Source: Acidobacteriaceae bacterium
GTDB lineage: Bacteria > Acidobacteriota > Terriglobia > Terriglobales > Acidobacteriaceae
Direction of reading: 5' to 3'
Assembly (NCBI GenBank): GCA_030041045.1
Contig: JASHOQ010000068.1
Coordinates: forward strand, 1 to 64,000
Length of the DNA: 64,000 bases
This document shows, piece after piece, positions 18,726-27,790 of this stretch. A program made the position numbers and the translations under genes. Below the pieces are notes generated by a model. That model searched no databases, had not been told where the DNA came from, and was given only the letters and a program-made list of their open reading frames with translations. Position 1 is the first letter of the stretch; each line of letters starts with the position of its first letter.

Positions 18726-21700
18726 ATGACCATCGCCCCCGTACTGCCTGCCACCGAACGCAGCTTCTTCACCATCGGCGGCACGCTTCCCGCCAATGCG
18801 CCCAGCTACGTGGAGCGCAAGGCCGACAACGACATCTACAATCATCTCGTCGCCGGCGACTTCTGTTACGTCCTTACCTCGCGGCAGATGGGGAAATCCT
18901 CGCTCATGGTGCGCACCGCGGCGCGCCTCCGCAGCCACGGCGTCAAGGTCGCGCTCCTCGATCTCACCAAGATCGGCCAGAACCTCACCCCCGAGCAGTG
19001 GTACGACGGCCTGCTCGTCCGTCTCGGCCATGAGTTCGGCCTGGAAGACGAGGTCGACGATTTCTGGAACTCGAACGATGCCTCGATCAGCCGCCTCGGC
19101 CCCATGCAGCGCTGGATGAGCGCTCTGCGCAAAGTCGTGCTCGCCTCCGTCCGCGCAAACATCGTCGTGTTCGTCGATGAAATCGACGCCGTCCGCGGGC
19201 TTCCCTTTCCCACCGACGAGTTCTTTGCCGGCATCCGCGAGCTCTACAACGCCCGCACCTCCGATCCCGAGCTCCGCCGCATCACCTTCTGCCTGCTGGG
19301 TGTGGCCACGCCCTCCGATCTCATCCGCAACGTGCGCACCACCCCCTTCAACATCGGCCATCGCGTCGAGCTCAGCGACTTCACGACGGCAGAGGCCGGC
19401 CCGCTGCTCCACGGACTCGACCGTCCCCACGGCCTTGCCATCGATCTCCTCGACCGCATTCTCTGGTGGACAGGCGGCCATCCCTATCTGACCCAGCGAC
19501 TATGCGCCGCCATTGCCGCCGATCCCCACATCGACTCCATCCACGGTGTCGATCGCGTCTGCGACCGGCTCTTTCTTTCCTCGCGCGCCCGCGAGACCGA
19601 CGACAATCTGCTCTTCGTCCGCGAACGCATCCTGCGCAGCGAGGTCGATCGCGCCAGCCTGCTCGATCTCTACAGCCACATCCGCGCCGGCAAAGTCGTT
19701 CCCGACGACGACGCCAACCGACTCATCGACGTACTCCGCCTCTCCGGTCTAGTTTCCGTCCGCGCCGACCACCTTGCGGTGCGCAACGAAATCTACAAGC
19801 GCGTCTTCGATCCGCGCTGGATTCGCGTCAACATGCCCGACGCCGAGCTGCGCCGCCAGCGCGAGGCCTTCCGCAAGGGCGTGCTGCGCGCCGCGGCCAT
19901 TGCCTTCGCCGTCATCGCGGCCATTGCCGCCCTGGTGCTCAAGATCGGCGCCGACGGCCAGCATGTCGCCTTCCAGAATTACAGCGCCAACATGATTCAG
20001 GTTCAGCGCGCCTACGACAGCGGCGATTACGCCTCCGGCACCGATCTCCTGCGCCAGACCGCGGGCCTCGTCCGCCAGCCCGGCTGGCGCACCAAGACCA
20101 GCGCTGACGGCCACTCCTTCCTCATCAAGACCCTCTCCTTCATCCGCCGGCACATCTATCTCTATGCCCTCCTCAACGGCTTCGATAACAAGGTCGACCA
20201 GCGCTTCGAGTGGGGCTATCTGCGCGGCCGCTCCGATGGCAATGCGGCCTTCTCTTATATCGGGTACCAGGCAGAGGTCCGGGGTGTCGACCTCTCGCCC
20301 GACGGCAAACTCGCCGCGGCCGCCGCCTCTGACTCCACCGTGCGCCTCTTCTCGATCGAAGGGCTCAATGCAAATTCCAAAACCCCGCCGGCGCTGGTCC
20401 GCGCCCTCCTTGTCTTCGACGGCGCCCATTGCCCCCGGCCTTTTCTCGTCGTTACCCCCACGGCCGCCGGAAGCGTAAATCGCCAGTACGCCGACGAGCT
20501 GAGCCATTGCGATCGCCACTTCCAGCTTCCCTCCACCCAGCCCGGCATGCTTTCGGCAAAGTTTTCGCCCGATGGAAACTGGCTCGCCGTCAGCACCGGC
20601 AAGTGGAATTCCAACCGGAGCGGCGGCGGCACCGTCTACCTGTGGAGCACAAAGCCTCCCTACGCTGTCATTCCAGTACCTACGCAGCACGCTCAGGCTG
20701 TCGATACCGTCGTTTTCCGCCCTGGAACCCAGGAGTTTGCCACCACCAGCGAAGACTTGACCGCCGAGTTTTTCCGCATTACGCCTTCCGGAACCGTCCT
20801 CTTCGAAAACAAGTTCGACGCCGCTCTGCACTGTACCGGCATGCCGGGCTGCCCAAGCCGGGGCATGAACGCGGCGGCCTACTCACCCGATGGAAGCACT
20901 TTCGCCATGGCTTTCGGCGACGGCCATCTCTGGATTCAGGGCCGGCCGAGCCCCATCGTCGCCGATGTCTCCGGACTCATGTCGATCGCCTTTTACGACA
21001 ACAACCGGATCTTTTTGGGCACGCGCGACGGCCGCGTGGTGGAATACGTGCTCGCTCGCGATCCCGCGAAAGACGAAGCGCCGAAGACCTTTCTTGAAAC
21101 CGGGCAGGGGCTGGTCACATCGCTCACTTTTTCTGACGATCCGTACCGGAGCGTTCTGCTGACCACCGGGAGCACCGGCACCGTACTGGTTTGGAAGCTG
21201 GTCAAAGACGAGCACGACCGGCACATTGTTCTCCAGCATGGGGACAGCATCATGCTCCGCGGCGAGCGCGACGTCGTCTACAGCGCCGCCATCTCCAGGG
21301 ATCAGCGAGTCATCGTCTCCGGCGGCGCCGATGTATTTATCGGATCCTCGAGCGGCCGTGTTTCCTTCTGGATGGAGCAGCCCGCTCCCGGTCCACCGGC
21401 TCCCGGCTCCCCCTCGCCCGGTCCCTTCGACGCCGTCACCTGGGAATCGCAGCCGAAGTTCGTCGAATCGGACGGCGCGGTTCAGGCGCTGGCCTATTCT
21501 CCGCAGCCGGCGGCCTGCGCACCAGCGCAATTCCCGCCCCAGATTGCCGCCATTCGCGGTGTCTCCCGGAGTACCGCCAGCGATGCACCGACGGAAATCT
21601 CCTTCATTCCCCTCGATCCCGCCACCGGCAAGCCGGATTTGAACCGCATCGACGCCCGCTCCGGCCACGTGTCCACCGGCAAGGCCTTGGCCTGGTCGCC

Positions 21701-22703
21701 CGACTGCCGCTTCGTCGCCACCTCCGCAACCGACGGCACCGTCCTGCTCTGGAATGCACTCACTCATTCGTCCACGCCGCTCGATCTGCCCCGCGAGAAT
21801 GGAGGCGGCCCCATCGCCATCGCCGCTCTCTCTTTTTCTCCCGATGGCTGGCTCGCCGGCGCGGGCAATCTGAGTCCTTCCCGTGCCTTCACCTGGAACG
21901 GGCGCAAGTACGCCGGCCGCGGCATGATCTTTCTCTGGCGCCCGGCCGAGTCGCCCGCTCTCCGCTCCGTGGTCCAGCCTTTTGCCGCGCCGCGACCCAA
22001 TGACCGGCAGTCCGCGCCCGCGGCCATGACCCTCCAGACCCTCGCTTTCTCCGGCGACGGCCGCTCGCTTGCACTTTGCGGCTCCGATGCCACGGTTCAG
22101 ATCTGGTCGGAAGGCCAGCTCCTTGAGGAAACTCCGTCCTCGCCCCGCATCCTGAATGGGACAGAAATGCCCTCGAGCCCGCCCTCCTGGGTGAGCCAGC
22201 AGCGCCTGCAGGGCTCGTGCAATGCCGTCGCCTTTTCTCCTGACGGTCAGTGGCTGGCCGCAGGAACCAGCTCCCGCGAGGTCGCCGTCTGGTTTACCGG
22301 CAACTGGACCCGCGCCGTCGGCACCTGCGATACCAGCGCCATCTACGGCACTTCCAGCACGCCGCACTGTGTCCCCTCGCCGCCCCGCGCTGACGCCGCC
22401 ATCAACGCCGTCGCCTTCTCACCCGATAGCCAGCGCCTCGCCTACGGCACCGCCGACGCCAATATCTATCTCTGGGGCGTTACCTCTCAGCTCCCCTTGC
22501 CCGTTATCGCCGTTCACTCCGGCGGCGTGCTCACGCTGGCCTTTTCACCCGACGGCCGCTGCATCGCCTCCGGCAGCAATGACGAGACTCTGCGCTTCAC
22601 TTGTCAGGACGATCCCGCCCACGTGCAGAATCTCGTCAATCGGGTCATCAAGACCGATCAGTACCGCGCCGACGCCGACAACTGGATCGCCTTCGCGCAG
22701 TGA
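18726..22703 (+). CDS. AAA-like (AAA_35-type) ATPase - TM helix - WD40 repeat protein
   Basis: Walker [16 protein letters not shown], Walker [32 protein letters not shown], many WD40 blades ([45 protein letters not shown]); starts 3 nt after the TIR gene stop. Confidence 0.9.
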   Translation: MTIAPVLPATERSFFTIGGTLPANAPSYVERKADNDIYNHLVAGDFCYVLTSRQMGKSSLMVRTAARLRSHGVKVALLDLTKIGQNLTPEQWYDGLLVRLGHEFGLEDEVDDFWNSNDASISRLGPMQRWMSALRKVVLASVRANIVVFVDEIDAVRGLPFPTDEFFAGIRELYNARTSDPELRRITFCLLGVATPSDLIRNVRTTPFNIGHRVELSDFTTAEAGPLLHGLDRPHGLAIDLLDRILWWTGGHPYLTQRLCAAIAADPHIDSIHGVDRVCDRLFLSSRARETDDNLLFVRERILRSEVDRASLLDLYSHIRAGKVVPDDDANRLIDVLRLSGLVSVRADHLAVRNEIYKRVFDPRWIRVNMPDAELRRQREAFRKGVLRAAAIAFAVIAAIAALVLKIGADGQHVAFQNYSANMIQVQRAYDSGDYASGTDLLRQTAGLVRQPGWRTKTSADGHSFLIKTLSFIRRHIYLYALLNGFDNKVDQRFEWGYLRGRSDGNAAFSYIGYQAEVRGVDLSPDGKLAAAAASDSTVRLFSIEGLNANSKTPPALVRALLVFDGAHCPRPFLVVTPTAAGSVNRQYADELSHCDRHFQLPSTQPGMLSAKFSPDGNWLAVSTGKWNSNRSGGGTVYLWSTKPPYAVIPVPTQHAQAVDTVVFRPGTQEFATTSEDLTAEFFRITPSGTVLFENKFDAALHCTGMPGCPSRGMNAAAYSPDGSTFAMAFGDGHLWIQGRPSPIVADVSGLMSIAFYDNNRIFLGTRDGRVVEYVLARDPAKDEAPKTFLETGQGLVTSLTFSDDPYRSVLLTTGSTGTVLVWKLVKDEHDRHIVLQHGDSIMLRGERDVVYSAAISRDQRVIVSGGADVFIGSSSGRVSFWMEQPAPGPPAPGSPSPGPFDAVTWESQPKFVESDGAVQALAYSPQPAACAPAQFPPQIAAIRGVSRSTASDAPTEISFIPLDPATGKPDLNRIDARSGHVSTGKALAWSPDCRFVATSATDGTVLLWNALTHSSTPLDLPRENGGGPIAIAALSFSPDGWLAGAGNLSPSRAFTWNGRKYAGRGMIFLWRPAESPALRSVVQPFAAPRPNDRQSAPAAMTLQTLAFSGDGRSLALCGSDATVQIWSEGQLLEETPSSPRILNGTEMPSSPPSWVSQQRLQGSCNAVAFSPDGQWLAAGTSSREVAVWFTGNWTRAVGTCDTSAIYGTSSTPHCVPSPPRADAAINAVAFSPDSQRLAYGTADANIYLWGVTSQLPLPVIAVHSGGVLTLAFSPDGRCIASGSNDETLRFTCQDDPAHVQNLVNRVIKTDQYRADADNWIAFAQ

Positions 22704-22707
22704 GTGC

Positions 22708-23124
22708 TCACCCCTGCGCTTTCCACGGGTCGTATGTGCCCGCGCTCCACGAGTGTCCCTCCGGATCCTTCACCATGAACTCACGGCTCCCGTAATCCGT
22801 GTTCCGGATTGCCCGCACCACCGGCGCTCCCGCTGCGATCGCCCGCGCGTAGACTGCGTCCACATCCTCGACCACGATATAGGCGCTCCGCGTCTCCTTT
22901 CCGCCCAGTTCGCCGGGAAGCGCGAAGTTTCGCCCATACTCGTCGTCCCGCGCTGACCCGAGCATGATCATCCCTCCGCCCAGCGCCAGCTCTGCGTGGT
23001 ACACCGTTCCATCCGGCCCCTCGTACACCGCGCGCCGCGTGAATCCGAACACCTTTTCGAACCACGCGATCGCCGCGTTCGCATCGCGATACCTGAGCGC
23101 CGGCATGATGGTCGAATTGGCCAT
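22708..23124 (-). CDS. VOC superfamily (glyoxalase/bleomycin resistance-like) protein
   Basis: MANSTIMPALRYRDANAAIAWFEKVFGF...LGGGMIMLG...VVEDVDAVYARAIAAGAPVV...MVKDPEGHSWSAGTYDPW. Confidence 0.9.
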   Translation of the reverse strand: MANSTIMPALRYRDANAAIAWFEKVFGFTRRAVYEGPDGTVYHAELALGGGMIMLGSARDDEYGRNFALPGELGGKETRSAYIVVEDVDAVYARAIAAGAPVVRAIRNTDYGSREFMVKDPEGHSWSAGTYDPWKAQG

Positions 23125-23225
23125 GCTACCTCCCTGGGCGGAAACGTCCGCCGCTTCCATGCTGAGTCGAGACAGAGTATGGGTCTTGGAAAAACCGGAA
23201 ATCCCGCACTTGTCTTGGGCGCCTC

Positions 23226-23265
23226 GTCCCTTTCGTCCGCCGCGGCGGATGCGAAAAGAGTGCGA
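23226..23265. repeat. palindromic repeat P2 (degenerate)
   Basis: tccctttcgtccgccgcggcggatgcgaaaagagtgcgaaagc; same palindrome as P1 at 24313. Confidence 0.6.
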
Positions 23266-23280
23266 AAGCATTGTCCTTAC

Positions 23281-23393
23281 AGCGGTCTCACAGTTGCTGT
23301 ATCCCGAAGCCGCAGATGCTAAGTGGCTTTTTCACCAAGAAAAAGCCACCTTCCGCAACTGTGACATATGGCTACATGTACTGTGGAACCGCT
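23281..23393. ncRNA. structured repeat element copy C (diverged)
   Basis: gttgctgtatcccgaagccgcagatgctaag aligns with copies A and B; ends AGCGGTCTCACAG/CTGTGGAACCGCT near-complementary; internal 11-bp hairpin GTGGCTTTTTC/GAAAAAGCCAC. Confidence 0.55.
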
Positions 23394-24221
23394 CTAGTCC
23401 ACTCGGATGTGATTCGCCCACTGGGTCTTGTGCGCCGAGTAGGTGGTCGCATCCACTCCGGAGAAGGCGCGGAACTCGTTGGCAAAGTGCGACTGATCGT
23501 AGAACCCGCAATCGAGCGCCAGCTCCGCCCAGCGCACATCTGCACCCGCGTGCAGCAGCCGCACCGCCCGCTGGAAGCGCTGGATCCGGCACCACACCTT
23601 GGGCGAGTGACCCACTTCTTCGCGAAACACCTGCGAGAACCGCCGTTCGCTCCATCCCGTGCTCCGGGCTACCGCGCGCACAGTGGTCAGCGCCGGTGCC
23701 CGTCCGAACCGGTCCAGCGCGTAGCGCACCACCTCCGCCTGCTCCACGCGCCGCCTGTCCGCGCGCGCCTTCCAGCGTTCCAGCAGAAACACCTCCAGGC
23801 ACGCGAACCGCTTCTCCAGGTTCGCTGTTGCACGCAACCCGTCCCGGAGCGCCCGCGTTTGCGCGCCCCACGCGCACTCCAAGTCGATGCTGCGGTTGCT
23901 GAACAGGTCTACTCGATCGCCGGCAAACAGCGCAAACCCGTCGGGCTCGAAGATCACCCCCATCAGGTCCGCCATGTCCGCGCTGGAGATGATCTCGTAC
24001 ACGCTGCGCCCACCAACCACAATTGCGGGCGCCACGGGCACGTCCGGTCCGCAGGCCGGGCAGTCGCACAATTGGTCCCGCTCCAGGTTCAGGATCAACT
24101 GGACGCACCCGTTGGGCAGGATGCGCTCGCGCCGGTGCTCGATCGCCGGCGCGCGCGTCAGCCACAGCATGCGCACAAACCGGTCCAGCGGTGCCGCGGG
24201 CCTGCGTTCGAGATACAGCAC
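23394..24221 (-). CDS. AraC family transcriptional regulator
   Basis: C-terminal double HTH TVRAVARSTGWSERRFSQVFREEVGHSPKVWCRIQRFQRAVRLL...ELALDCGFYDQSHFANEFRAFSG. Confidence 0.93.
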   Translation of the reverse strand: MLYLERRPAAPLDRFVRMLWLTRAPAIEHRRERILPNGCVQLILNLERDQLCDCPACGPDVPVAPAIVVGGRSVYEIISSADMADLMGVIFEPDGFALFAGDRVDLFSNRSIDLECAWGAQTRALRDGLRATANLEKRFACLEVFLLERWKARADRRRVEQAEVVRYALDRFGRAPALTTVRAVARSTGWSERRFSQVFREEVGHSPKVWCRIQRFQRAVRLLHAGADVRWAELALDCGFYDQSHFANEFRAFSGVDATTYSAHKTQWANHIRVD

Positions 24222-24312
24222 GGTTCACCTCGTGCTCGTTATGGTACGCTCCCGGACCACACTCGGGTACAAATGTGGCGCCCCAGCTCTGGCGATTCAC
24301 CGAGTCGCCGGT

Positions 24313-24360
24313 TGCCCCATCCTTTTCGTCCGCCGCGGCGGACGAAAAGTGTGGGAAAGC
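24313..24360. repeat. palindromic repeat P1
   Basis: TTGCCCCATCC followed by perfect 28-bp palindrome CTTTTCGTCCGCCGCGGCGGACGAAAAG then TGTGGGAAAGC. Confidence 0.8.
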
Positions 24361-24384
24361 ACGCACTCAACCTCACCAGCACCC

Positions 24385-24428
24385 CGCTAACTTGCTAACT
24401 CGCTAACTCGCTAACTTGCTGACTCGCC
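24385..24428. repeat. octamer repeat tract
   Basis: cgctaacttgctaactcgctaactcgctaacttgctgactcgcc. Confidence 0.88.
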
Positions 24429-24465
24429 AGCCCCGCTAGCTCCGCTCACCCGCTATCATCCCCTC

Positions 24466-25065
24466 ATGCTCCCCGCGCGCGACGCCGAGCTGGTTCAGAT
24501 TGTCGACGCTTCCTTTGCGGAAGTGTCCCGCCGCGCCGGCCCGCATCTGGTCTGCCGTCCCGGGTGCACCCAGTGCTGTTACGGTGCCTTCCGCATCAAC
24601 GCCCTCGACGCTGCCCGCCTCCGCGTGGGCATGATGACTCTGCGTGAGACAGACCCCTCCGCCGCACTGGCCATTGAAACCCGCACCCGCGCCTGGCTCG
24701 CCGAATATGGCGCCGATTTCCCGGGCGACCGCGAAACCGGCATCCTGGGTACAGGCGCGGAAGACCAGGAGAAATTCAAAAGCTATGCCAACGACGCGCC
24801 TTGTCCGGCGCTCGATCTTTCGACCGGTCTCTGCTCGGTCTATGACTGGCGTCCCATGACCTGCCGCGTCTTCGGCCCGCCCATCCGCGCTGCGAGCGAA
24901 ACTGGCGCCGAAGCCCTCGGCCATTGCGAGCTTTGCTTCACCGCGGCGACGCCGGAGGAAGTCGCCGGCTGCGAGATGCCGGTGCCCGACTCGCTCGAAG
25001 CGGAAATCCTTGACGAGCTGGGCTCACAGGAGGAGACGATTGTTGCGTTCGCGCTGCTCAAGTGA
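24466..25065 (+). CDS. YkgJ-type cysteine cluster protein (zinc/iron-chelating)
   Basis: CRPGCTQCCYGAFRIN...CPALDLSTGLCSVYDWRPMTCRVFG. Confidence 0.85.
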   Translation: MLPARDAELVQIVDASFAEVSRRAGPHLVCRPGCTQCCYGAFRINALDAARLRVGMMTLRETDPSAALAIETRTRAWLAEYGADFPGDRETGILGTGAEDQEKFKSYANDAPCPALDLSTGLCSVYDWRPMTCRVFGPPIRAASETGAEALGHCELCFTAATPEEVAGCEMPVPDSLEAEILDELGSQEETIVAFALLK

Positions 25066-25115
25066 GGCACGACGCCTCTCCAGTCCGTGCCGTACACTGA
25101 ACCTTGCCGGCCCCC

Positions 25116-26339
25116 ATGCCAACGCGTCCCTGCTGGGTTGAAATCTCAACCCGCGCCCTTGAGGGAAATTTCCGCTTTTTGGCTTCGCTCGCCGCGCCCC
25201 ACGCGGAGCTGCTCGCGATCGTCAAGGCCAACGCCTACGGCCATTCGCTGGCACTCTGCGCGCCGGCCGCCGTTCGAGGCGGCGCGCGCTGGCTGGGCGT
25301 CACCAGCGTGGAGGAGGGCATTGCCGCGCGCGAGCTTTGTCCCGACGCTCAGATTCTCGTCATCGGCGGCGTTTTTCCCGGCCAGGGGGCAGCCGGGCTC
25401 GCCCATCGCCTCACGCCGGTGGCCTGGGAGGCGTGGCATTTTGACGAGCTCGCATCCGCCGCCCGCGCCGCGAAGGCACCCTCCGGACCGATACCCGGAT
25501 CTGTACCCATCCACCTTGAAATCGACACCGGCATGAGCCGCCAGGGCGCCGATCCCAACGCCCTTGGGCCTCTGCTTGCGCGATTCGGTCCCGGCTCCCC
25601 GCTGCGCCTCGAGGGCGTCATGACGCATCTATTCGCCGCCGACGAAGCTGGCGGCGAGATCACCCAATCCCAGCTTGCGCTGCTCGACCAGGCCCTCGGC
25701 CGCATCTCCGCGGCCGGCCATTTTGCCGAGTGGCTCAACGTGGGGAATTCCGCCGCACTCCTTGCGGGCCAGGCGCCGGCGCTGGCCGAGCTTGCCGCGC
25801 GCCACGGCATGAAGGCCATGATTCGTCCCGGCCTGGTGCTCTACGGCCTTATCCCCGAGTTCACGCCCGATTTCAAACCACCTGTCGCGGCTGCCGAGCC
25901 GGCATCCCTCACCCGCGCCCGCGCCGCGCTCGCGCCGGTCCTCGCCTGGAAGTCCCAGGTCGTTACTGTTCGCAGCGTTCCCGCCGGAACCCTGGTCGGT
26001 TACAACGGGACCTTCGTGGCCACCGAACCCATGCGCCTCGCTCTTGTCGCCGCCGGCTACGGCGACGGCCTAGACCGTAAACTCGATCGCAGCCTCGGCA
26101 ACCGCTTCAGCCTGCTCGTCCGCGGCGAGCGCGCGCCTATCGTCGGCCGCATCTCCATGGACCAGACCGTCCTCGATGTCACCGAGATCCCCGGCGTCGC
26201 GCCCGGAGACGAAGTGGTCCTGCTCGGTGAGCAGGGCGGCGAAACCATCACCGCCTTCGATCATGCGCGTGCGGGTGCGACCATTCCGTGGGAGGTTTTC
26301 ACGCGCATTGCCGCTCGCGCTTCGCGCATTGCCGTCTGA
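25116..26339 (+). CDS. alr: alanine racemase
   Basis: PLP Lys motif LAIVKANAYGHSL; HLEIDTGMSRQG; GRISMDQTVLDVTEI; an upstream TTG at 25104 is also possible. Confidence 0.94.
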   Translation: MPTRPCWVEISTRALEGNFRFLASLAAPHAELLAIVKANAYGHSLALCAPAAVRGGARWLGVTSVEEGIAARELCPDAQILVIGGVFPGQGAAGLAHRLTPVAWEAWHFDELASAARAAKAPSGPIPGSVPIHLEIDTGMSRQGADPNALGPLLARFGPGSPLRLEGVMTHLFAADEAGGEITQSQLALLDQALGRISAAGHFAEWLNVGNSAALLAGQAPALAELAARHGMKAMIRPGLVLYGLIPEFTPDFKPPVAAAEPASLTRARAALAPVLAWKSQVVTVRSVPAGTLVGYNGTFVATEPMRLALVAAGYGDGLDRKLDRSLGNRFSLLVRGERAPIVGRISMDQTVLDVTEIPGVAPGDEVVLLGEQGGETITAFDHARAGATIPWEVFTRIAARASRIAV

Positions 26340-26469
26340 CTGCCGAGGCCGAGTCGATCCGCATGCATTCCCGGCCACACCACAGGCGCCCCGGGGCGCG
26401 CAACAGGATCCTGGCCCAGCGCAAACGTCCATCCAGAGAAGGGAATTCAAGTCCGGGAGTCGGACCTAT

Positions 26470-27165
26470 TCATCGCGCTGCGGCCCGAGTGGCAGCCCCC
26501 GCCGGCGCCGGGCACAAGCCCGCCGCGCACTCCACCGCGGAGATCATCGCATCCATCCCCATGCACGAGTTCAGCAGCATGTGATAGAGCCCGCGCGAGC
26601 ACCACTCCTGTTGGTAAAACTTGCGGATCACCGCCGCCCGACGCTTGTCGAAGGCGGCCAGTTCCTGTTCGGCGTTCTCCGCCTGGCGCGGAAACTGGCG
26701 CGCGAACCAGTCCTTCTTGGCGCTTGAGGTCGCGTACACAAAGATGTGGAAGCAGCCGGGCTTCCCGGCCAGCGCGCACGCCGCGCCGCGGCCCACCAGC
26801 ACGCACTGGCCCTCTTCTGCAGCCTCCAGTATCTCTTTGTGGATAAGCGCCAGCAGCCGATCGGAGTCGAAGATCTGCTCCTCCGAGTTGCCGGTGGTGG
26901 ACATCGACGAATCTTGCCAGAAGATCTTGCCGTAGCGGTAGTACCACGGGTCCAGCCGCTCGTCGAACCGGGCCGCCATCCTCGGATCCACGCCGGCCCT
27001 CCGCGCCGCGCCTTTCACCAGCTCTTCATCCAGCAGCCGCCAGCCCAGCCGCCGGGCGAGCTCGTGCGCAAACTCCCCGCCCCGAGAGCCATACTCGCGC
27101 TCGATCGTAATCACCCGTGTGGGCGCGTGCGCCACTGTGGCCAAAACCCCCGCGTCAAGGAGCAT
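26470..27165 (-). CDS. cytidylate kinase-like family protein
   Basis: VITIEREYGSRGGEFAHELARRLGWRLLDEELV...GQCVLVGRGAACAL. Confidence 0.82.
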   Translation of the reverse strand: MLLDAGVLATVAHAPTRVITIEREYGSRGGEFAHELARRLGWRLLDEELVKGAARRAGVDPRMAARFDERLDPWYYRYGKIFWQDSSMSTTGNSEEQIFDSDRLLALIHKEILEAAEEGQCVLVGRGAACALAGKPGCFHIFVYATSSAKKDWFARQFPRQAENAEQELAAFDKRRAAVIRKFYQQEWCSRGLYHMLLNSCMGMDAMISAVECAAGLCPAPAGAATRAAAR

Positions 27166-27244
27166 ACACCCGATTCCCGGCAACGGAAAAGCACCTCGCT
27201 TGCGGCTATTCGCAAACCATTCGTCACAAACGGGCATCCATACC

Positions 27245-27275
27245 TTGACGATCTACACAACCGGGTGTAGATAAT
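27245..27275 (+). promoter_or_regulatory. promoter with PadR-type operator
   Basis: TTGACG at 27245, GATAAT at 27270; perfect inverted repeat ATCTACAC-aaccgg-GTGTAGAT at 27251-27272 inside the promoter. Confidence 0.6.
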
Positions 27276-27319
27276 CTAGGTATCGTCCCCGGCGCGCAAA
27301 CTCGCCGGGAACCCGACTT

Positions 27320-27649
27320 ATGGGAAAACCAAGCGATCTCGTCCAAGGAACTCTCGATCTGTTGATCCTCAAGACCCTCACCCTCGATGCGATGCACGGC
27401 TGGGCCATCGCCAAGCGCATTCAGCAGCTCTCCGGCGAGGTCCTCCAGGTGCAGCAGGGTTCGCTGTACCCGGCCCTCCATCGCCTGGAGCAGCAGGGCT
27501 GGATCAAGGCACGATGGGCCGAGAGCGAAACCGGGCGCCAGGCCAAGTTCTACGCGCTCACTGCCGCTGGCCGCAAGCAGCTGGAAACCGAATCCGCCAA
27601 CTGGAGCCGGCTCTCGGCGGCCATCAACCTCATCGTCAGCGAAGCGTGA
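27320..27649 (+). CDS. PadR family transcriptional regulator
   Basis: [56 protein letters not shown]. Confidence 0.95.
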   Translation: MGKPSDLVQGTLDLLILKTLTLDAMHGWAIAKRIQQLSGEVLQVQQGSLYPALHRLEQQGWIKARWAESETGRQAKFYALTAAGRKQLETESANWSRLSAAINLIVSEA

Positions 27650-27651
27650 GA

Positions 27652-27735
27652 GGCAGGGAACAGGGAGCAGGGATCAAGGGAACAAGGGACAGAGGGAACA
27701 AGAAAACAGAAAACAGGGAGTAGGGAGTAGGGAAG
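27652..27735. repeat. GGGAACA-type heptamer repeat tract
   Basis: cagggaacagggagcagggatcaagggaacaagggacagagggaacaagaaaacagaaaacagggagtagggagtaggg. Confidence 0.85.
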
Positions 27736-27748
27736 GAAGTCAAGCGGG

Positions 27749-27784
27749 CTGATCGCTGACCACTGATCACTGACCACTGACCAC
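27749..27784. repeat. TGACCAC/TGATCAC heptamer repeat, five units
   Basis: tgatcgc tgaccac tgatcac tgaccac tgaccac, exact 7-nt period, a few nt upstream of the permease ATG. Confidence 0.85.
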
Positions 27785-27790
27785 CCAAAA

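Noticed and set aside
20883-22367. 494-aa minus-strand ORF
   Set aside because: Antisense shadow of the WD40 protein; no domain features
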